Part shown: in pieces, positions 14,055 to 21,833 of the stretch | Numbering within the stretch: position 1 is the first letter of the stretch | Layout of the letters: each line of letters starts with the position of its first letter | Source: Solirubrobacteraceae bacterium | GTDB lineage: Bacteria > Actinomycetota > Thermoleophilia > Solirubrobacterales > Solirubrobacteraceae | Length of the DNA stretch: 29,040 nucleotides | NCBI GenBank assembly: GCA_030151725.1 | Contig: JASLDD010000120.1 | Coordinates: forward strand, 1-29,040 | Reading direction: 5' to 3' | The notes under the pieces: generated by a model | What the model saw: the letters and a program-made list of their open reading frames with translations, nothing else | The model's database searches: none | Told to the model about the DNA's origin: nothing | Translations under genes and position numbers: made by a program

Positions 14055-15596
14055 GTGCCCGTCGCCCAACTCGCCTCGCGCATAACCCCACGGGGATGGC
14101 TCATCGGCGGCGGCTTCGGTGTGGCTGCCATCCTCTTCATCTACATCTTCCTGCACACGGTTTCTGCACCCAGCTACTCGACGCTCGCGAGCGGTCTCGA
14201 ACCCTCGCAGACGGGCAAGATGACGAGCGCCCTGAGCGCGCATGGCGTCGCCTACCAGTTGCAGAACAACGGCACCGCGCTGGCCGTTCAATCGAACCAG
14301 GTCGCACAGGCTCGCGTCGCGCTTGCCGGCGAAAACCTGCTGGGCAATACCCAGCCCGGCTTCAAGCTGTTTGAAAAACAGAGCCTCGGCGAAAGCAACT
14401 TCCAGCAGCAGGTGACCTACCAGCGCGCTCTGCAGGGGCAGCTCGACGAAACGATCAACAGCGTCCAGGGCGTCTCCGGGGCGCAGGTCGAGCTCGTGCT
14501 GCCGAGCTCCCAGAACCAGGTCTTCGGTGAAAGCGCGGGCGCATCTTCGGCTGCGGTGCTGCTGTCGGGAACCACCTCGCTCGACCCCAACTCGGTGCAC
14601 GGCATCGCTCAGCTGGTCGCATCGAGCGTTCCCGGCCTGACGCTCAGCAAGGTCACGATCACAGACGCCACCGGTCAGCTCCTTTGGCCGCAGGCATCGG
14701 GAGCGGGCGGAGCGGGGGCCACGAGCGTGCAGGAAGCCGAGCAGCACTACGACCAGGCCACGGCCGCGAGCCTGGATGCGATGCTCGCCCAGACACTCGG
14801 CCAGGGCAAGGCCCAGGCGCTCGTCTACGCCAACATGAACGTCAACCAGACGACCCAGGAATCGCTCACCTACGGCAAGGCCGGGGTGCCGCTGCAGCAG
14901 ACCAAACAGCTCGAGACGCTGACCGGCACTGGCACCGGGGCCGGCGGCGTCACAGGGACCGCGAACCTCACGGCAGCCGCCGGCGCGTCTGGCGGCAAGT
15001 CCAACTACAAGCGCGAAAGCACCGATTCCTCGCTCGGGGTGAGCAAGACCGTGACCCACTCCACGATCGCGCCCGGAGCCGTGGAATCGCAGCACGTCTC
15101 GGTGCTGCTCGACCATTCCGTGCCGGCCGCGTCGCTGCCTGCGATCCGCGAAGCCATCACCAACGCGGCCGGGATCCAGACCAAGCGCGGCGACACGATC
15201 TCGATCGGCCAGGTGGCCTTCGCTAAGCCCGTGGCCGCCTCCGCTGCCTCCGCCAGCTCCATCACCGGCTACGCCAAGTACGCGCTGCTTGGGATCGCGG
15301 GGGCCATCTTCCTGTTCCTGACCACGAAATCGCTTCTCCGTCGCGAAAAGGAGCCGATCGGCGAGCCGGTCTGGCTGCGCGAGCTGGAGGCGCCGATGCG
15401 CTTGTCAGAGCTCGAACGCGAGACCTCCCCGCGTCCCAGCCCCGCAATGGCGGGAGTGGCCTCCGGCGGCTCGGCCAACGGCCACGCCGCCGCCAACGGC
15501 AGCGACGATCCGATCCGCCGCCAGGTGGAGCAGCTTGCCGACAGCGACCCAGAGCGCGTCGCCCAGCAGCTGCGCACCTGGATGCAGGAGGGGTAG
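14055..15596 (+). CDS. fliF: FliF, MS-ring protein
   Basis: The 513-residue protein has two membrane helices (about 15-36, WLIGGGFGVAAILFIYIFLH, and about 404-424, YALLGIAGAIFLFLTTKSLL) around a large extracytoplasmic ring domain with YSTLASGLEPSQTGKMTSAL, GFKLFEKQSLGESNFQQQVTYQRALQGQLDETI and VELVLP motifs. The C-terminal DPIRRQVEQLADSDPERVAQQLRTWMQ is the FliG-binding tail. It starts with GTG. FliF forms the membrane ring that houses the export gate. Glu codon choice changes within the gene: 11 GAA to 3 GAG in the ring domain, 2 GAA to 9 GAG in the cytosolic tail (hand count). Confidence 0.96.
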   Translation: MPVAQLASRITPRGWLIGGGFGVAAILFIYIFLHTVSAPSYSTLASGLEPSQTGKMTSALSAHGVAYQLQNNGTALAVQSNQVAQARVALAGENLLGNTQPGFKLFEKQSLGESNFQQQVTYQRALQGQLDETINSVQGVSGAQVELVLPSSQNQVFGESAGASSAAVLLSGTTSLDPNSVHGIAQLVASSVPGLTLSKVTITDATGQLLWPQASGAGGAGATSVQEAEQHYDQATAASLDAMLAQTLGQGKAQALVYANMNVNQTTQESLTYGKAGVPLQQTKQLETLTGTGTGAGGVTGTANLTAAAGASGGKSNYKRESTDSSLGVSKTVTHSTIAPGAVESQHVSVLLDHSVPAASLPAIREAITNAAGIQTKRGDTISIGQVAFAKPVAASAASASSITGYAKYALLGIAGAIFLFLTTKSLLRREKEPIGEPVWLRELEAPMRLSELERETSPRPSPAMAGVASGGSANGHAAANGSDDPIRRQVEQLADSDPERVAQQLRTWMQEG

Positions 15597-15602
15597 GGCG
15601 CC

Positions 15603-16685
15603 ATGGCGGGCGAGTCTCCACGAGAGACGCTGCCGGCGCTCGCGACCGCACCCGGCGAGCATCTGCCGGCGGCTCCGGTGCGCCTCGCCGGCACGCGCAA
15701 GGCGGCTGTGCTGATGGCGGCGCTCGGCTCCGAGCGTGCGGCCAACGTGCTGCAACGGCTTGGCGAGGAGGAGGTCGAGAGCCTCTCCATGGAGATGGCC
15801 CGGCTCAGCTCCGTCGGCGCGGAGACCACCGACTCGATCCTGGGCGAGCTCGCGGCGCTCGCTGGAAGCGGAGGCAGCGGCGTGGAGGGCGGCGTGGACT
15901 TCGCACGCGAGGTGATCGAGCGCGCCCTCGGCCCCGAGCGCGCCGCCGAGCTTCTCGGGCGCCTTTCAAGCGGCGCCGAGACGCGCCCGTTTGAGTTCCT
16001 GCGTCGCATCCCACCCGAGCGCATAGTGGCGCTCCTGCGCAGCGAGTCGCCGCAGGCGATTGCGCTGGTTCTCGCAAGCCTGCACTCGAACCTCGCCGCC
16101 TCGGTTCTCACCCGCCTGCCCGAGCGCCAGCAGCCCGAAGTGGCGCTGCGCATCGCGCGCATGGGCGAGACGAGCTCGCGTGTGATCCAGCAGGTGGAGG
16201 AGGCCCTGCGCCACAAACTGACAGCTGTCGCCGAGCGCGAGTACGCCTCGGCCGGCGGGACCAAAGCCCTGGCCGGGATCCTCAACCATGCCGACCGCTC
16301 GCTCGAGCGCAACGTGCTCGAGAACCTCGCTACCGCCGACAAGGGTCTCGCGGATGAGGTCCGGGGGATGCTGTTCGTGTTCGAGGACATCGTCAAGCTC
16401 GACGAGCGCGCCATCCAGCAGGTGCTGCGCGAGGTCGACCAGAAGGACCTCGTGCTGGCACTGCGCGCCGCCGAGGAGAGCGTCAAGGAGGTGCTGCTGG
16501 CGAACATGTCCGAGCGTGGCGCGGAGATGCTCAAGGAGGAGATGGAGATCCAGCCGCCGCAGCGCAAACGCGACATCGACGAGGCTCAGAGCCGCGTGGT
16601 CGCGGTCGTGCGGAAGCTCGAGGAAGCCGGCACGATCGTGATCGCCGGCGAGGAGGATGGGGAGGACGGCGAAGCCGTTGTCTGA
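15603..16685 (+). CDS. fliG: FliG, C-ring rotor protein
   Basis: The 360-residue protein has the N-terminal FliF-binding domain (RKAAVLMAALGSERAANVLQRLGEEEVESLS), the middle EHPQ-like region (SESPQAIALVLASL), and the C-terminal torque domain with MLFVFEDIVKLDERAIQQVLREVDQKDLVLALRAA, including the charged residues that face MotA. FliG couples stator movement to rotor rotation. About 25 extra N-terminal residues and an acidic C-terminal tail (GEEDGEDGEAVV) make it longer than the usual 330. By hand count Glu is 45 GAG to 3 GAA. It overlaps fliH by 29 bases. Confidence 0.96.
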   Translation: MAGESPRETLPALATAPGEHLPAAPVRLAGTRKAAVLMAALGSERAANVLQRLGEEEVESLSMEMARLSSVGAETTDSILGELAALAGSGGSGVEGGVDFAREVIERALGPERAAELLGRLSSGAETRPFEFLRRIPPERIVALLRSESPQAIALVLASLHSNLAASVLTRLPERQQPEVALRIARMGETSSRVIQQVEEALRHKLTAVAEREYASAGGTKALAGILNHADRSLERNVLENLATADKGLADEVRGMLFVFEDIVKLDERAIQQVLREVDQKDLVLALRAAEESVKEVLLANMSERGAEMLKEEMEIQPPQRKRDIDEAQSRVVAVVRKLEEAGTIVIAGEEDGEDGEAVV

Positions 16686-17304
16686 CGCGGCCGTCAGCTA
16701 CGCCTTCGAGCAGCTCGAGCCCTCCGAGCCGCCACCGCGCGATGGGCCCGCGCGACTGCTCGCCGAAGCTGGCGCCGAGGCCGAGCGGATTCGCGAGCAC
16801 GCTCGCGCCGAGGGTCACGCCGAGGGCCGAGCCGCCGGTCACGCCGACGGCATGGCCGAGGTAGCCAGTGCCACCGCCTCGCTTGGAGAGGCACTCGCGG
16901 GCATCGAGGCCTTGCGCGGTGAGGTCGCACAGGCGGTGGAGCACGATGCGATCCAGCTTGCACTCGAGCTGGCCGAGAAGGTGCTGGCGGCATCGCTTCA
17001 GGCGCGCCCCGAGCTTGTCGTCGAGGTCGTGCAGGGAGCCCTGCGACGCGCCAGCGACAGGCGACGGATCACGGTGCTCGTCAACCCGCGCGATCTGGAG
17101 ACCGTCAAGTCTGCGATCGGCGACCTGCAGACGCAGGCCAACGGCATCGAGCTGGCCGACCTCCAAGGCGATCAGCGGGTGGGGGTGGGCGGGGCGATCG
17201 TGAGGACCGTCGAGGGCGAGCTCGACGCGAGCGTCGAGACCCAGCTCGAGCGAGCCGCGGAGGTCGTGATGGCCGAGCTCGCTAGCGGCGAGCGGGCGCA
17301 GTGA
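16657..17304 (+). CDS. fliH: FliH, export ATPase regulator
   Basis: The 215-residue product has the FliH pattern: an Ala/Glu-rich stretch with glycines at fixed spacing (AEGHAEGRAAGHADGMAEV), followed by a C-terminal domain with LALELAEKVLAASLQARPELVVEVVQGALRRASDRRRITVLVNPRDL and GVGGAIVRTVEGELDASVETQLERAAEVV. FliH binds FliI and acts as the peripheral stalk of the export ATPase. The start is uncertain: ATG 16657 has AGGAGG directly against it, while an in-frame TTG at 16678 would overlap fliG by only 8 bases. Its end overlaps fliI by 4 bases. Confidence 0.92.
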   Translation: MGRTAKPLSDAAVSYAFEQLEPSEPPPRDGPARLLAEAGAEAERIREHARAEGHAEGRAAGHADGMAEVASATASLGEALAGIEALRGEVAQAVEHDAIQLALELAEKVLAASLQARPELVVEVVQGALRRASDRRRITVLVNPRDLETVKSAIGDLQTQANGIELADLQGDQRVGVGGAIVRTVEGELDASVETQLERAAEVVMAELASGERAQ

Positions 17305-18749
17305 GCGCCGCCGCACCGCCTGGGGCACTCCTGAGTAGGGCGACGCAGGCGATTCGCGAAGCTGACCTGGCTCGCCGCCACGGCTTCGTCACCAACCTGA
17401 TCGGCCTGATCATTGAGGCCACAGGCCTGCAGGCGGAGGTCGGTGAGGTGTGTCTGGTGGGCACCGATCGCAACCGCGCGGCGGTCTCCGCCGAGGTGGT
17501 CGGCTTCAGGGAGGGGCGCACGCTGCTGATGCCGCTCGGCGAGCTCCACGGGATTGGGCCCGGGACGCGGGTGCTGGCCACCGGTGCCCCCTTCCGCGTC
17601 GAGGTCGGCGACGGGCTGCTCGGGCGGATGGTCGACGGGCTCGGCATCCCCGACGACGGCGCCGTCACACCGGGCGCTGTCGCGCGCTCGACGATCTCCT
17701 CACCCCCCGGCGCACTCAGCCGGCCGCGCATCAGTGAGCGCGTCGGATTGGGAGTTAGGGCGCTCGATGGCCTCGTGCCCTGCGGGCGCGGTCAGCGCCT
17801 GGGCATCTTCGCGGGCTCAGGTGTCGGGAAGTCCTCGCTACTGGGGATGATCGCCAGATCGACGAGCGCATCGATCAACGTGATCGCGCTGGTGGGCGAG
17901 CGCGGGCGCGAGGTGCGTGAGTTCATCGAGCGCGATCTCGGCGACGCACTCGAGCGCTCGGTCGTCGTGGTCGCCACCTCCGACCAGCCGGCCCTCGTAC
18001 GCATCAAGGCCGCGTTCACGGCTACCACCATCGCCGAGTACTTCCGCGATCAGGGCCACGACGTGATGCTGATGATGGATTCGGTGACGCGCTTTGCCAT
18101 GGCCCAGCGCGAGGTGGGCCTCGCGATCGGCGAGCCGCCGGCCACGCGCGGCTACACCCCCAGCGTGTTCGCAATGCTTCCCCGCCTGCTCGAGCGCGCG
18201 GGGACGAGCACGACCGGGTCGATCACCGCTCTCTACACGGTGCTGGTCGACGGCGACGACATGAACGAGCCGATCGCAGATGCCGTGCGCTCGATCCTCG
18301 ACGGGCACATCGTGCTCACGCGCTCGCTGGCCCATGCCGGCCATTACCCCGCGATCGACGTGCTGCAGAGCGTCTCTCGTCTCGTCGGGGAGATCGTCAC
18401 GCCCGAGGTCGCCGAGGCCGGTCAGCGTCTGCGCGGCGCCCTGGCCGTGCTGCGCGAGAAGGAAGACCTGGTGGCGATCGGCGCCTATCAGCCTGGCGCG
18501 GACCCCGCGCTCGACACCGCTCTCATGCACCGCTCGCAAATCGAGTCGTTCCTGCGCCAGCCCGTCAACCAGCGCAGCGTTCCCGAGGAGACAGACGCGC
18601 GGCTGATCGAGCTCGCGACTTCGCTTGTGGCCCAACGGGGTCATCTTGACGGGGAGGATCCACCCGACGCCGAAGAGGTCACGGCGGTGCGTGCTCCGAT
18701 CGTCGATCGCGGTGCGCCCGCGATCCCCGCGCTCGGCCTGAGCATCTGA
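17301..18749 (+). CDS. fliI: FliI, flagellar export ATPase
   Basis: The 482-residue protein is an F1-type ATPase: Walker A AGSGVGKS at 171-178, Walker B VMLMMD at 255-260, then SVTRFAMAQREVGLAIGEPPATRGYTPSVFAMLPRLLERAG, strongly conserved in FliI. It powers and regulates unfolding of export substrates with FliH and FliJ. Family proteins usually have 430-450 residues; here roughly the last 45 residues (from LVAQRGHLDGEDPPDAEE) are an unusual acidic, then hydrophobic extension. It starts with GTG overlapping the fliH stop. A 52-base spacer with a sigma-28 promoter follows. Confidence 0.97.
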   Translation: MSAAAPPGALLSRATQAIREADLARRHGFVTNLIGLIIEATGLQAEVGEVCLVGTDRNRAAVSAEVVGFREGRTLLMPLGELHGIGPGTRVLATGAPFRVEVGDGLLGRMVDGLGIPDDGAVTPGAVARSTISSPPGALSRPRISERVGLGVRALDGLVPCGRGQRLGIFAGSGVGKSSLLGMIARSTSASINVIALVGERGREVREFIERDLGDALERSVVVVATSDQPALVRIKAAFTATTIAEYFRDQGHDVMLMMDSVTRFAMAQREVGLAIGEPPATRGYTPSVFAMLPRLLERAGTSTTGSITALYTVLVDGDDMNEPIADAVRSILDGHIVLTRSLAHAGHYPAIDVLQSVSRLVGEIVTPEVAEAGQRLRGALAVLREKEDLVAIGAYQPGADPALDTALMHRSQIESFLRQPVNQRSVPEETDARLIELATSLVAQRGHLDGEDPPDAEEVTAVRAPIVDRGAPAIPALGLSI

Positions 18750-18767
18750 GACGCCTGCGCTCACTTC

Positions 18768-18794
18768 TAAAGTACGGGCCGGCCCGACCGATAA
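18768..18794 (+). promoter_or_regulatory. Sigma-28 promoter directly before fliJ
   Basis: TAAAGTAC - 11 bases - ACCGATAA lies in the fliI-fliJ spacer. The -10 box ends only 7 bases before the fliJ GTG, so transcription should begin at or next to the start codon. Confidence 0.82.
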
Positions 18795-18801
18795 CCAGGC
18801 A

Positions 18802-19257
18802 GTGACCGGCCTCTCGTTCCGTTTCCGCCTCGAGCGCGTGCGCGCTGTGCGCGAGCGCAAGGAGAAGCTCGCCCAGCAGGAGCTCGCCAGGGCGATCTCG
18901 CGCCGCTCGATCACAGAGACCGAACTGCACAGCGCCGAGCTTCAGATCGAGCAAGCGCACAGCGAACAGCGCGCCGCGGCGGGCACGCGCAGCATGAGCG
19001 CGGTCGAGCTGCAGGCCCATCAGATCTTCCTCGAGCGCATCGAGGCGCAGCGCAGCATGCACGTCCTGGAGCTCCAGCAGCGCGAGCGAGAGGTCAGCGC
19101 GCGCGAGGTCGAATTGACAGCAGCCGCCAGCGATCACGAGATGCTCAATCGCTTGCGCGATCGCCAGCGCGGCGAGCATGACCGCGACGTTGCCCCGCGT
19201 GAGCGCAACGTGCTCGATGAGATCGCGACCATACGCGTCAGACGGAGCCCGGCGTGA
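18802..19257 (+). CDS. fliJ: FliJ, export chaperone escort and ATPase stalk protein
   Basis: The 151-residue protein begins MTGLSFRFRLERVRAVRERKEKLAQQELARAI, the FliJ N-terminal pattern (F.FRLe.VL..Re..E..a..ela), and is predicted to be a continuous charged coiled coil. FliJ sits in the FliI hexamer and passes substrates to FlhA. The start is GTG 18802, with no properly spaced Shine-Dalgarno site. The sigma-28 -10 box is 7 bases upstream, which suggests a leaderless message. It overlaps the lytic transglycosylase gene by 4 bases (GTGA). Confidence 0.9.
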   Translation: MTGLSFRFRLERVRAVRERKEKLAQQELARAISRRSITETELHSAELQIEQAHSEQRAAAGTRSMSAVELQAHQIFLERIEAQRSMHVLELQQREREVSAREVELTAAASDHEMLNRLRDRQRGEHDRDVAPRERNVLDEIATIRVRRSPA

Positions 19258-19895
19258 GCACCGAAGCCGTTGCCGCGATGCCCTCCGGTGAGCTCGCCAT
19301 ATCGCAGCGGATACAGCAGCTGCAGACGCTGATCGAACAGACGGGCCGGACCGCCGCCGGTGAATCGACCACGGCCGCCACCGCCCTCCCCACCACCAAC
19401 TCGGCGGGCTCGACGAGCTTCGCCGACACGCTGCAGGCGGCGACGAGCGCCACGAGTGCGACCCCCGCGAGCGAATCGAGCTCGTATGACGGGGCGATCG
19501 AAGCGGCCGCCCAGCGCTACGGCGTGGATCCCGCCGTCCTCCACGGTCTCATCCAGCAAGAGTCTGGCTTTGACCCCACGGCCCAGAGCAGCGCGGGCGC
19601 GAGCGGCCTAACGCAACTGATGCCCGGCACAGCCTCTTCCTTGGGCGTCGCAAATCCCCTCGATCCCACCGAATCGATCGAAGGCGGAGCTCGCTATCTC
19701 AGCCAGCTGATAAGCAAGTTCGCCGGCAACACCACCGATGCGCTGGCCGCCTACAACGCAGGTCCGGGCGCCGTCACGCAGTACGGGGGAGTCCCGCCTT
19801 ACGCCGAAACCCAGAGCTACGTGAGCAAAGTCCTCGGCTATGCCGAAGCCTTCCGCCAAAGCCGCCCTTCGACGAGCACCGGGTCTGTCGCATGA
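19254..19895 (+). CDS. Lytic transglycosylase (SLT family) in the flagellar operon
   Basis: Residues about 78-200 form a family 1 lytic transglycosylase domain: VLHGLIQQESGFDP with the catalytic Glu at 103, SSAGASGLTQLMPGTA (116-126), and TDALAAYNAGPGAV (161-174). It would cleave the peptidoglycan glycan strand so that the rod can pass. Residues 1-77 are low-complexity Ser/Thr/Ala without a clear signal peptide, so the enzyme may leave through the flagellar export system, as FlgJ does. It complements the single-domain rod-cap protein at 5212-5583. Glu codons are mainly GAA. It overlaps fliJ and fliK by 4 bases each. Confidence 0.92.
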   Translation: MSTEAVAAMPSGELAISQRIQQLQTLIEQTGRTAAGESTTAATALPTTNSAGSTSFADTLQAATSATSATPASESSSYDGAIEAAAQRYGVDPAVLHGLIQQESGFDPTAQSSAGASGLTQLMPGTASSLGVANPLDPTESIEGGARYLSQLISKFAGNTTDALAAYNAGPGAVTQYGGVPPYAETQSYVSKVLGYAEAFRQSRPSTSTGSVA

Positions 19896-21412
19896 ACACC
19901 GTGCCCGCGATGCCTCCATCCTCGACCGCCGCGCCCCCGGGTGTGGGACCGGCGCCGCCGGGCGCCCCACCGGGCGCGCCGCCCTTCCAGAGCGCGCTCG
20001 CCGAACACTGGGCCCGGACCGCAAACGCGGAAGGCCACAAAGGCGCAGACGGACACCGAGAGGAGAAAGGCCACGGCCTGCCTCGCGATCGCCGCGCCGG
20101 CGCTGAAGGTGACCCGGTCGCCTCGGCCACCACATCGACGCCGGCAGTCCTCGCTGCAGCCACGTCGTCGGCTGTCCAGGGCGCCGCATCGACGCCCGCC
20201 GTCGTCCAGGTCGGCGTGTCCACGCCGGCGGTCGTCCAGGCCGGCACATCCGTCCCGGCTAGCACCCAACCGGCCCCCGCCTCCGCCGATTCTCCGAGCG
20301 TCGACACGGGCGAGGCGGTACCCGCTGCCGCGACCGCTCCCACCCAGGGAGCTACGACCGTAGCCCTACCTCTCGCTGGACAGGCACCGCTTGCCACCTC
20401 GACGAGCGAGACGGAAGGAACCTCTCAGGCACCGCTTGCCACCTCGACGAGCGAGACGGAAGGATCCTCGGCCACGCCGGCTCAGGCTCCCCCACGCGCG
20501 CAGCCGCTCGCCTCGGATACCGGATCGAGCGTGACTCGGACGACCGCTTCCGCGAGCACACCTCTGCCCGGCGACCCGTCCATCAGCGCCGGCACCGCGG
20601 CGAGCTCCTCCACGACGATGCAGGCGCAGGTTCCTCCGCAAAGCACGCCTTCACCGCAGGCCCCCGCTGCTCCCGCTCAGGCACCTGTCGAGACGCCCCT
20701 ACAGGCCCTGGACGCGAGCGCCACGCACCCCGCGCCAGATGCTCCCGCGAGCACTAGCGACCTCCCCTCCGCCGCTCCCAATGCAGGTACGAGAAGGGGG
20801 GGCTCCGATGGTCACTCCGCGGCCGACCGCACGCCCACCTCAGCGATCGATGCCACGAAGGCCACGACCCGTGTGACGAGCGCAGAGGACCCGCTCGAGG
20901 TGGCTGTGGCGGCGACGGAAAGCGCAAGTGCGCCCACACCGGGAGCCGAAGCTCCGTCCGCCACAGGCGTGGGCATGCAGGACATGATCGATGCGATCCG
21001 CGCCACGGTTGAGCTAGCTGTGCGGCAGGGATCGACTCAGGCGCGAATCGCGTTGCAGCCGGCGGAGCTTGGCGAGATCCACATCCACCTCAGCCAGACC
21101 GCCGAAGGGCTGCTGGCACGCGTGACCGCTGACACCCCCGCGGCAGCCCAGGCGCTGGCCCAGGGGCGCTCGGAGCTGCACCAGTCCCTTAGCTCGCTCG
21201 GTCTGCCGCTCGTGCGTCTCGATCTCGACACGCTCGGTCAGCCCCAGACCGGCGAACGCCAGGACCCCGGCGCCGGTGATCCTCAGCGATTGGCCTCAAC
21301 CACCACTCAAACCATCTCCGAGGACGACGGGAGCGCTGAGACGGTCGGCGAGCTCGACGCCCCCTCGGTGAGCCTCGATCTTGGCGCTCGCCTCGTCGAC
21401 GTGCTCGCCTGA
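19892..21412 (+). CDS. fliK: FliK, hook-length control protein
   Basis: The 506-residue product has a long, disordered Ala/Pro/Ser/Thr-rich N-terminal region with internal repeats and a C-terminal domain at about 370-460: ARIALQPAELGEIHIHLSQTAEGLLARVTAD, then LAQGRSELHQSLSSLGLPLVRLDLD. This matches the Flg_hook domain, with the PxxLG motif. FliK is the exported ruler that stops hook growth and switches export to filament proteins through FlhB. Position between the transglycosylase and flgD is typical. The start overlaps the preceding stop (ATGA). The N-terminal repeats could change the ruler length. Confidence 0.92.
   Translation: MNTVPAMPPSSTAAPPGVGPAPPGAPPGAPPFQSALAEHWARTANAEGHKGADGHREEKGHGLPRDRRAGAEGDPVASATTSTPAVLAAATSSAVQGAASTPAVVQVGVSTPAVVQAGTSVPASTQPAPASADSPSVDTGEAVPAAATAPTQGATTVALPLAGQAPLATSTSETEGTSQAPLATSTSETEGSSATPAQAPPRAQPLASDTGSSVTRTTASASTPLPGDPSISAGTAASSSTTMQAQVPPQSTPSPQAPAAPAQAPVETPLQALDASATHPAPDAPASTSDLPSAAPNAGTRRGGSDGHSAADRTPTSAIDATKATTRVTSAEDPLEVAVAATESASAPTPGAEAPSATGVGMQDMIDAIRATVELAVRQGSTQARIALQPAELGEIHIHLSQTAEGLLARVTADTPAAAQALAQGRSELHQSLSSLGLPLVRLDLDTLGQPQTGERQDPGAGDPQRLASTTTQTISEDDGSAETVGELDAPSVSLDLGARLVDVLA
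20381..20470 (+). repeat. 45-base tandem repeat in fliK
   Basis: Two adjacent copies of a 45-base unit (20381-20425 and 20426-20470) differ at only a few bases and encode QAPLATSTSETEG-TS/SS. Upstream, STPAVVQ-type repeats occur around 20190-20260. The unit adds 15 residues to the disordered ruler region without shifting the frame. Confidence 0.8.
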
Positions 21413-21431
21413 AACAGAAAGGACCATCCCT

Positions 21432-21833
21432 ATGACCACCAGCCCACTCGCAAGCGCCGCCTCCGTTGGCGCCCCCGCAACGTCCGAATCCCCCTCGGCC
21501 AACAACCCCAGCAGCATCCTCGGCCAGAACGACTTCCTCAAACTGATGATCGCCCAGCTCCAGGCGCAGAACCCGCTGGAACCGGGAAACAGCAACGAAT
21601 ACGTCAGCGAGCTCGCCCAGTTCACGCAGGTCGAGCAGACGACCAATCTGGCCAGCGCCGGCGAGATGTCGAGCGCCGTCCAGCTGATCGGTCGCACCGT
21701 CACCTACACCCCGGCTTCGGGCGAAGCCACCACCGGCGTCGTGCAGAGCGTGCAATCGAGCGCCTCGGGCACGACCGTCACAGTGGAAGGCGTTCCCGGA
21801 GTGAAGCTCACGGCCATCACCGAAGTCCATTGA
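21432..21833 (+). CDS. flgD: FlgD, hook-capping scaffold protein
   Basis: The 133-residue product contains LGQNDFLKLMIAQLQAQNPLEPGNSNEYVSELAQFTQVEQTTNL, the FlgD hallmark (FL.LL..QL..QdPl.P....e...qlAqfs.leq). FlgD caps the growing hook. At 133 residues it has the N-terminal region and a short beta segment (GRTVTYTPASGEATTGVVQSV), but lacks the full Tudor/FnIII domains of the 220-residue E. coli protein, as in many Gram-positives. ATG 21432 follows AAAGGA by 8 bases. The next gene starts at TTG overlapping its stop. Confidence 0.93.
   Translation: MTTSPLASAASVGAPATSESPSANNPSSILGQNDFLKLMIAQLQAQNPLEPGNSNEYVSELAQFTQVEQTTNLASAGEMSSAVQLIGRTVTYTPASGEATTGVVQSVQSSASGTTVTVEGVPGVKLTAITEVH

Noticed and set aside
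13614..15116. A 500-residue open frame on the minus strand across fliE and fliF
   Set aside because: It lies opposite well-recognised fliE/fliF, has Arg/Gly/Asp-rich low-information content and no family motifs; long antisense frames are common in high-GC DNA.
15344..15351. GCCGATCG in fliF (also at 10735 and 18271 with neighbours) as sigma-28 -10 boxes
   Set aside because: They are inside coding sequence and no TAAA-like box lies 11 bases upstream.
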